A stretch of 39,043 nt of DNA, taken from positions 1 to 39,043 of the forward strand of contig NZ_JAICBZ010000037.1 of assembly GCF_020179405.1 (NCBI RefSeq), read 5' to 3'. The notes below the pieces were generated by a model. It was given only the letters and a program-made list of their open reading frames with translations, did no database searches and was not told where the DNA came from. This document shows positions 33,544 through 39,043 of this stretch, in pieces. Position 1 is the stretch's first letter, and the number at the start of each line of letters is the position of its first letter. This DNA is from Xinfangfangia pollutisoli. Lineage in GTDB: Bacteria > Pseudomonadota > Alphaproteobacteria > Rhodobacterales > Rhodobacteraceae. The translations under genes and the position numbers were made by a program.

Positions 33544-34380
33544 ATGGATTTTGTGACGGCATGGAAGATACCGATCGGGGCCTGGGCCAAGGCGGTCTTC
33601 GACTGGATGAAGGCGCATCTGACCTTCCTGTTCGACGGCATCTCGGCCGGGCTTGAGGCCATGATCGGCGGCATTCTGTGGCTGTTGCAGGCCCCGCCGC
33701 CGCTGCTGGTGATCGGAGTCTTCGTCGCCCTGACCTGGGCCTTGCAGCGCAGCTGGAAACTGTGCCTGGGCGTGGCCCTGGGCTTTCTGTTCATCGTCAA
33801 CCAGGGCTACTGGAAGGAAACCACCGAAAGCCTGACGCTGATCCTGGCGGCCTGCGTGGTCTGCATGGGCCTGGGCGTGCCGATCGGCATCGCGGCGGCG
33901 CATCGGCCCCGGCTTTACGCCGCGATCAGCCCGGTTCTGGACCTGATGCAGACCCTGCCCACCTTCGTCTATCTGATCCCCGCCATCGTCTTTTTCGGCA
34001 CCGGCCTGGTGCCCGGGCTGATCGCCACGGTGATCTTCGTCCTGCCCGCGCCGATCCGGCTGACCCATCTGGGCATTTCCTCCACCCCCCTGGCCCTGAC
34101 CGAGGCCATCACCGCCTTTGGCGCCACGCCGCAGCAGAAGCTGTGGAAGGTGGAACTGCCCTGGGCCATGCCGCAGATCATGGCGGGGCTGAACCAGACG
34201 ATCATGCTGTCGCTGTCGATGGTGGTGATCTCGTCCATGGTCGGTGCCAAGGGCCTGGGCAATCCGGTGATGCGGGCCCTGGCGAATGTTGACGCTGCCA
34301 AGGGCTTTGAATCCGGCTTCGTGATCGTCGTCGTGGCGATCATCCTGGACCGCATGCTGCGCCGCGAGGTGAAAAGATGA
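33544..34380 (+). CDS. choW: Choline ABC transporter permease
   Basis: 278 residues, inner-membrane subunit of the ProW/OpuAB type with about six to seven hydrophobic segments. LDLMQTLPTFVYLIPAIVFFG (split here as the conserved central stretch, about 128-148) and the EAITAFGATPQQKLWKVELP coupling loop (about 190-210), which contacts the ATPase, are typical. It starts 70 bases after choX and its stop overlaps the choV start (ATGA), so choW and choV are translationally coupled. Confidence 0.94.
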   Translation: MDFVTAWKIPIGAWAKAVFDWMKAHLTFLFDGISAGLEAMIGGILWLLQAPPPLLVIGVFVALTWALQRSWKLCLGVALGFLFIVNQGYWKETTESLTLILAACVVCMGLGVPIGIAAAHRPRLYAAISPVLDLMQTLPTFVYLIPAIVFFGTGLVPGLIATVIFVLPAPIRLTHLGISSTPLALTEAITAFGATPQQKLWKVELPWAMPQIMAGLNQTIMLSLSMVVISSMVGAKGLGNPVMRALANVDAAKGFESGFVIVVVAIILDRMLRREVKR

Positions 34381-35405
34381 CGCTTCCCGCCGTGGAATTC
34401 GACCGGGTGTCGATCGTCTTTGGCGATGCGCCCGACCGCGCCCTGCCGCTGATGGATCGCGGGCTCAGCCGGTCCGAGATCCAGGCCGAGACCGGCCAGG
34501 TTCTGGGGGTACATGATTGCTCGCTGACGGTTGCCACCGGGGAAATCCTTGTTCTGATGGGGCTTTCCGGCTCGGGCAAGTCCACGCTTCTGCGGGGCGT
34601 CAATGCGCTGAACCCGGTGGTGCGCGGCGAGGTGCGGGTGAATGACGGCGACCGGATGGTCTCGGTCACCCATGCCGGGCCCGCGCAATTGCGCCAGATC
34701 CGCGCCAGCCGCGTTGCCATGGTGTTTCAGCAATTCGGCCTGCTGCCCTGGCGGACGGTGCGCGAGAATGTCGGGCTGGGGCTGGAACTTGCCGGTGTCA
34801 ACTTGGCCGAGCGGCGCGCCGCGGTGGATGAACAGCTGGAACTGGTGCATCTGTCGCAATGGGCCGATCGCCGGGTGGGCGAATTGTCGGGCGGCATGCA
34901 GCAGCGCGTGGGCCTGGCCCGCGCCTTCGTCACCAAGGCGCCGATCCTTTTGATGGACGAGCCCTTCTCGGCGCTGGACCCGCTGATCCGTGCCAAGCTG
35001 CAGGACGAACTTCTGGACCTGCAGGCCAAGCTGAAGCGCACGATCATCTTCGTCAGCCACGATCTGGACGAGGCGTTCAAGATTGGCAACCGCATCGCGC
35101 TGATGGAGGGCGGGCGGATCGTGCAATGCGGCACCGCGCGCGAGATCATCGCGGCGCCCGTGTCGGATTATGTGGCCGATTTCGTGGCCCATATGAACCC
35201 GCTGGGCGTTCTGACCGCCTGCGACGTGATGGCGCCGGGCCGTGCGCCCGAGGCCGCCAAAGTGGCCGCCGAAACGCCGGTCAAAGTGGTGATGGAGCAG
35301 CTGAAAGCCGGCGCCGAGGTGCTGGAAGTGACCCGCGACGGTGGACCGGCCGGGGTGATCCGGGCCGGCAATGTTCTGGGCAAGCTGCTGAATCCGCGCA
35401 GCTAA
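34377..35405 (+). CDS. choV: Choline ABC transporter ATP-binding protein
   Basis: 342 residues, cytoplasmic ATPase of the ProV type. Walker A is GLSGSGKST (62-70), the Q loop is VFQQFGLLPW, the ABC signature is LSGGMQQ (170-176) and Walker B is ILLMDEP (190-196), with the H-loop at VSHDLDEA. The C-terminal 60 residues resemble a reduced CBS-like regulatory tail. It is last in the choXWV operon and converges with topA; a nested hairpin lies between them. Confidence 0.95.
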   Translation: MTLPAVEFDRVSIVFGDAPDRALPLMDRGLSRSEIQAETGQVLGVHDCSLTVATGEILVLMGLSGSGKSTLLRGVNALNPVVRGEVRVNDGDRMVSVTHAGPAQLRQIRASRVAMVFQQFGLLPWRTVRENVGLGLELAGVNLAERRAAVDEQLELVHLSQWADRRVGELSGGMQQRVGLARAFVTKAPILLMDEPFSALDPLIRAKLQDELLDLQAKLKRTIIFVSHDLDEAFKIGNRIALMEGGRIVQCGTAREIIAAPVSDYVADFVAHMNPLGVLTACDVMAPGRAPEAAKVAAETPVKVVMEQLKAGAEVLEVTRDGGPAGVIRAGNVLGKLLNPRS

Positions 35406-35415
35406 GCGGCAGAGA

Positions 35416-35451
35416 CGCGATCCTGTTCCGCCGGGGCGGTGCGGGATCGCG
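35416..35451. terminator. Nested hairpin between choV and topA
   Basis: Outer arms CGCGATCC (35416-35423) and GGATCGCG (35444-35451) enclose an inner CCGCC-GG-GGCGG hairpin (35428-35439). It sits between converging stops and probably ends transcription in both directions; no T tract. Confidence 0.5.
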
Positions 35452-35453
35452 AC

Positions 35454-38090
35454 CTATTCTGCGTCAGGGGCCTTTGCAGCCGGCTTTTTGGCCGCCGGTT
35501 TCTTGGCCGCCGGCTTCTTGGCGGCAGCGGTCTTGTCCCCAGCCGTTTTTGCGGCCGCCTTCTTGGCCGGCGCCTTCTTTGCCGCGGCTTTCGGCGCCGC
35601 GGCCTTCTTGGCCGGCTTCTTGCCCGACTTGCCGGCCTTTTCCGCGATCAGCGCCAGCGCCTCTTCCAGCGTCACGGTCTCGGGCGCCAGCTCCTTGGGC
35701 AGGGTCGCGTTGACCTTTTCCCATTTCACATAGGGACCGTAGCGGCCGGGCATGACCTGGATCTCGCCCCCGTCAGGATGCGTGCCCAGCGCCCGCAGCG
35801 GCTCGGCCGCCACACGGCCGCCCCGCCCGCCCCGGGCCGCCTTCTGCGCCAGAACCTCGATCGCGCGGTTCATGCCGATGGTGAACACCTCTTCCACATC
35901 CGGCAGATTCGCATAGACCGCGCCATGCTTGACGTAGGGCCCGAAGCGCCCGATCGCGGCCTCGACCTTTTCGCCATCCTCGGGATGGGTGCCGACGAAC
36001 CGCGGCAGCGCCAGCAGTTCCAGCGCCCTTTCCAGTGTCAAGTTCTCGGCCGTCCAGCCCTTGGGCAGGCTGGCCCGGTCGGGTTTCGGCTTGTCTTCGG
36101 TCGCCTCGCCGCGCTGGACATAGGGGCCGAAACGGCCGCTGCGCAGCGAAATCTCATGGCCATCGGCATCCTGGCCCAGCACCTTGCCATCGACCGACGC
36201 CGCCTCGGCATCGCCGCCGATCGGCCGTGTATAGCGGCATTCCGGGTAATTGCCGCAGCCGATGAAGGCCCCGCCCGAGCGCGCCGTCTTCAGATGCAGC
36301 CGGCCCGAGCCGCAGGTCGGGCAAGCGCGCGGATCGCTGCCATCGGCGCGCGGCGGATACAGATGCGGCGCCAGGAAATCGTCAATCTTGTCAAGCACCT
36401 CGCCGATCCGAAGATCGGCGGTTTCGGCCACCGCGGCCGAAAAATCGCGCCAGAACCGCGCCAGGACTTCCTTGTAATCGCGGCTGCCGGCCGAGACATC
36501 GTCAAGTTCCGTCTCAAGATCGGCGGTGAAATCATATTCCACATAGCGGTGGAAGAAGTTCGACAGGAAGGCGGTGACCAGCCGGCCCTTGTCTTCCGGG
36601 ATCAGCCGGTTCTTGTCCTTGCGCACATATTCGCGATCAACGATCGTCGTCAGGATCGAGGCATAGGTCGAGGGCCGACCGATCCCCAATTCCTCCATCC
36701 GCTTGACCAGCGAGGCCTCGGTATAGCGCGGCGGCGGCTGGGTGAAATGCTGCAGCGGCGCGACATCGCGCTTTTCCACCTTTTCGCCCTGCATCAGCTG
36801 CGGCAGGCGGCCTTCATCCTCGGCATCCTCGTCGCGGCTTTCGTCATAGACCTTCAGGAACCCGTCGAACTGCACCACCTGGCCATTGGCGCGCAAGACC
36901 ACCTGCCCATCGGGGCTGGAGATGTCGACCGTGGTGCGTTCCATCCGCGCCGCCGCCATTTGGCTGGCGATGGTGCGCTTCCAGATCAGCTCGTACAGAC
37001 GGCGCTGGTCGTCCTCGGCGCGGATCTTGTCAGGGGAAAGACCCATATCGGTGGGGCGGATGCATTCATGCGCTTCCTGCGCATTCTTGGCCTTGTTCTT
37101 GTAGATCCGCGGCGCGTCGGGAACATAGGCCTTGCCGAAGCGGCTTTCGATCTCGGCCCGGGCGGCGGTGACCGCTTCGGGCGCCATGTCGATGCCGTCG
37201 GTCCGCATATAGGTGATATGGCCCGCCTCATACAGGCGCTGCGCGGCATTCATCGTCTGCTTGGCGCCCATGCCGTATTTCCGGCTGGCTTCCTGCTGCA
37301 GGGTCGAGGTCATGAAGGGCGGCCAGGGGTTGCGGTTGGCGGGCTTGGATTCCACCGCCTCGACCGTCAGGGGCCGCGCGGTCACGGCCTTGACCGCCAG
37401 TTCCGCCGCCTCGGCGGTGGGAATGTCGAATTTCTGCAGCCGCTTGCCGCCCAGAACCGTCAGCCCGGCCTCGAATTCCTGGCCGCGCGGAGTGACCAGC
37501 ACCGCCTTCACCGTCCAGTATTCCTGGGCGCGGAAGGCCTCGATCTCCATCTCGCGTTCAACGATCAGCCGCAGGCAGACCGATTGCACCCGGCCCGCCG
37601 ATTTGGCGCCGGGCAGCTTGCGCCACAGGACGGGCGACAGGGTGAAGCCCACCAGATAATCCAGCGCGCGGCGCGCCAGATAGGCCTCGACCAGGGATTG
37701 GTCGACCTGGCGCGGCTCTTTCATCGCCTTGGTCACCGCATCCTTGGTGATGGCGTTGAAGGTCACGCGGGCAACGGTCTTTCCCTTCTTCAGGCTGCTG
37801 GCCAGCGCCTCTTGCAGGTGCCAGGAAATCGCCTCGCCCTCGCGGTCGGGGTCGGTCGCCAGGATCAGGCTGTCATCGGTCTTCAGCGCCTCGGCAATCG
37901 CGCGGACATGCTTCTTCGACTCGGGCGCCACCTCCCAGGTCATGGCGAAATCATGGTCGGTATCGACCGATCCGTCCTTGGCCGGCAGGTCGCGCACATG
38001 GCCGTAAGAGGCGAGAACCGTGTAATCAGGGCCCAGATATTTGTTGATCGTCTTGGCCTTGGCCGGAGATTCTACGACGACGACTGGCAT
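35454..38090 (-). CDS. topA: DNA topoisomerase I
   Basis: 878 residues, type IA topoisomerase that relaxes negative supercoils. The TOPRIM domain has Glu7 ([11 protein letters not shown]) and DPDREGE (80-86); the active-site tyrosine is Tyr294 in [11 protein letters not shown]4 zinc-finger starts near residue 588 (CPTCG, then CGNYPEC), followed by three repeated RFGPYVK-type Topo C-terminal repeats. The last 60 residues are Lys/Ala/Pro-rich (KKPAAK repeats), like histone H1 tails. The ATG at 38090 starts at the conserved PVVVVESP strand; an upstream open stretch of 22 codons is not conserved. dprA lies 86 bases upstream in the same direction. Confidence 0.97.
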   Translation of the reverse strand: MPVVVVESPAKAKTINKYLGPDYTVLASYGHVRDLPAKDGSVDTDHDFAMTWEVAPESKKHVRAIAEALKTDDSLILATDPDREGEAISWHLQEALASSLKKGKTVARVTFNAITKDAVTKAMKEPRQVDQSLVEAYLARRALDYLVGFTLSPVLWRKLPGAKSAGRVQSVCLRLIVEREMEIEAFRAQEYWTVKAVLVTPRGQEFEAGLTVLGGKRLQKFDIPTAEAAELAVKAVTARPLTVEAVESKPANRNPWPPFMTSTLQQEASRKYGMGAKQTMNAAQRLYEAGHITYMRTDGIDMAPEAVTAARAEIESRFGKAYVPDAPRIYKNKAKNAQEAHECIRPTDMGLSPDKIRAEDDQRRLYELIWKRTIASQMAAARMERTTVDISSPDGQVVLRANGQVVQFDGFLKVYDESRDEDAEDEGRLPQLMQGEKVEKRDVAPLQHFTQPPPRYTEASLVKRMEELGIGRPSTYASILTTIVDREYVRKDKNRLIPEDKGRLVTAFLSNFFHRYVEYDFTADLETELDDVSAGSRDYKEVLARFWRDFSAAVAETADLRIGEVLDKIDDFLAPHLYPPRADGSDPRACPTCGSGRLHLKTARSGGAFIGCGNYPECRYTRPIGGDAEAASVDGKVLGQDADGHEISLRSGRFGPYVQRGEATEDKPKPDRASLPKGWTAENLTLERALELLALPRFVGTHPEDGEKVEAAIGRFGPYVKHGAVYANLPDVEEVFTIGMNRAIEVLAQKAARGGRGGRVAAEPLRALGTHPDGGEIQVMPGRYGPYVKWEKVNATLPKELAPETVTLEEALALIAEKAGKSGKKPAKKAAAPKAAAKKAPAKKAAAKTAGDKTAAAKKPAAKKPAAKKPAAKAPDAE

Positions 38091-38176
38091 AAATTTCCGT
38101 TCCCGAAAGCCTGACAATGGCGGGGCACCATGTGGGGCAAGGCCACGGAATGTCAACCGCAGCGCCGCGGCGGGGG

Positions 38177-39043
38177 TCAGAGACGGGCAAGAAGCCCCCC
38201 GGCGCTGCGGCAGATCCGGCCGTCAAGTTCCAGCTGCAGAATCTCGGGCGCAAGGGTGGCGGGCGGCAGGGCAAGATCGCGGATCAACTGGTCTTCGGCC
38301 AGCGGGCTGGGGCCCAGCCGGTCAAGGATCAGCCGATGCAGCCGCGTCGCCTCGGCCAAGGCGGGCGAGACGGGCGACGCGGGGGGGCGGGCCGGCGGCG
38401 GCGGATCGGGAAGGATTTCGCCGGTCTCTTCCGGGCGGGCGGGCTGGGGCTGACCCAGCGCCTCAAGCACATCGGCCGGGCCGCGCACCAGAAGCGCGCC
38501 GTCGCGCAGCAGCATGTTGCAGCCCGCCGCGCGCGCATCGAACGGGTGGCCCGGCACAGCCAGCACCTCGCGCCCCTGATCCAGCGCCATCCGCGCGGTG
38601 ATCAGACTGCCCGAGCGCGCCGCGGCCTCGACCACCACGACCGCGCGCGCCAGGCCCGCGATGATGCGGTTGCGCAGCGGGAAATGCCGGGTCTGCGGCG
38701 CAAGGCCCGGCGGCTGCTCCGACAGCCGGCAGCCCTTCTGGCGAATCTCTTCGGCCAGCGCGGCGTTTTCCTCGGGATAGATCACGTCGACGCCACCGGC
38801 CTGCACCGCCACCGTGCCGGTGGCCAGGCTGGCCATATGCGCCTCGGCATCGATGCCGCGGGCCAGGCCCGAGACCACGGCAAAGCCGGCCTGCCCCAGC
38901 CCGTCGGCCAGGCGGCGCGCCATGCGCACGCCCAGCGACGAGGCATTGCGCGCGCCCACGATCGCCACCATCGGCCGCGCCAGCAACCCGGGGTCGCCCT
39001 GCAGCCACAGGATCGGCGGCGCATCGGGCAGGTCGGCCAGCAA
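38177..39043 (-). CDS. dprA: DNA-processing protein DprA/Smf, C-terminal part
   Basis: The frame is open at the window edge (289 codons here); roughly the first 90 residues of a typical 370-390 residue protein, with the SAM-like domain, lie outside. DprA loads RecA on incoming single-stranded DNA during transformation. The Rossmann core is shown by VAIVGARNASSLG, VVSGLARGIDAEAH, GVDVIYPEEN, FPLRNRIIAGLA, EAAARSGSLITARMA and GHPFDARAAGCNMLL; the C-terminal winged-helix (DML1-like) domain follows a Pro-rich linker. Pairing with topA is common in alphaproteobacteria, and comEC elsewhere in this window is a functional partner. Confidence 0.94.
   Translation of the reverse strand: MLADLPDAPPILWLQGDPGLLARPMVAIVGARNASSLGVRMARRLADGLGQAGFAVVSGLARGIDAEAHMASLATGTVAVQAGGVDVIYPEENAALAEEIRQKGCRLSEQPPGLAPQTRHFPLRNRIIAGLARAVVVVEAAARSGSLITARMALDQGREVLAVPGHPFDARAAGCNMLLRDGALLVRGPADVLEALGQPQPARPEETGEILPDPPPPARPPASPVSPALAEATRLHRLILDRLGPSPLAEDQLIRDLALPPATLAPEILQLELDGRICRSAGGLLARL

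Noticed and set aside
35439-38114. Long plus-strand open frame opposite topA
   Set aside because: Antisense shadow of topA, low-complexity composition, no recognisable domain.
1-39043. Mobile elements, tRNA or rRNA genes
   Set aside because: No transposase, integrase, terminal repeats, tRNA-like cloverleaf or rRNA sequence was recognised by reading; a tRNAscan or Infernal run would be needed to exclude small RNAs.

Overview
The window is GC-rich chromosomal DNA from an alphaproteobacterium, most likely a member of the Rhodobacterales (Rhodobacter/Paracoccus type). Evidence for this: a trpG-trpD-trpC block beside a membrane-anchored, Pro/Ala-rich protein start that resembles the YibQ-type gene of the Rhodobacter sphaeroides trpE-yibQ-trpGDC cluster; a lexA promoter carrying the GAAC-N7-GAAC SOS box of that group; an ScfR/PccR-family regulator preceded by TTTGCAAA palindromes; and a ChoXWV/BetIA choline locus. 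I see no insertion sequence, prophage, CRISPR array, rRNA or tRNA. The gene density is that of a core chromosome, and no stretch longer than 300 bases lacks a gene.

Layout. 1-481: 5' part of a minus-strand gene leaving the window. 740-5654: a tightly overlapping plus-strand run trpG-trpD-ung-trpC-moaC-moeA (tryptophan synthesis, uracil repair, molybdenum cofactor), followed by SOS-controlled lexA (5772-6485). 6528-8651: comEC on the minus strand, divergent from gltX and gltA (8738-11545). 11654-12382: a DUF1624 membrane protein, converging on a minus-strand group of aguB, a DUF2235 hydrolase, an orphan xanthine-dehydrogenase-type molybdenum subunit and ornithine decarboxylase (12410-17969). 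18191-24570: an Lrp-type regulator divergent from the decarboxylase, a DUF1428 protein, a TetR regulator, valS, a DUF1992 protein and a HisC-like aminotransferase. 24571-30029: DUF4177 protein, histone-deacetylase-like amidohydrolase, DUF486 membrane protein, Bcr/CflA-type transporter, ScfR regulator and a DUF465 protein. 30162-35405: choline locus, betI-betA on the minus strand and choX-choW-choV on the plus strand. 35454-39043: topA and the 3' part of dprA on the minus strand.

How the genes fit together. ChoXWV would import choline and BetA oxidise it to betaine aldehyde, with BetI as likely choline-sensing repressor acting at the palindrome between the two operons; the aldehyde dehydrogenase betB is not present. 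Ornithine decarboxylase makes putrescine and AguB makes putrescine from N-carbamoylputrescine; the deacetylase-like enzyme could act on acetylated amines, but that is only a guess. MoaC and MoeA make the cofactor that the molybdenum subunit at 14454-16730 would need. ComEC and DprA are both DNA-uptake proteins.

I found no clearly undescribed system. The strongest leads are regulatory or architectural: a duplicated terminator whose loops contain the stop codons of two converging genes (12373-12428), an ScfR operator with unusual half-site spacing (28274-28303), an orphan form-II CoxL-like protein translationally coupled to a DUF2235 hydrolase, and an FNR-like box in front of a DUF465 gene.
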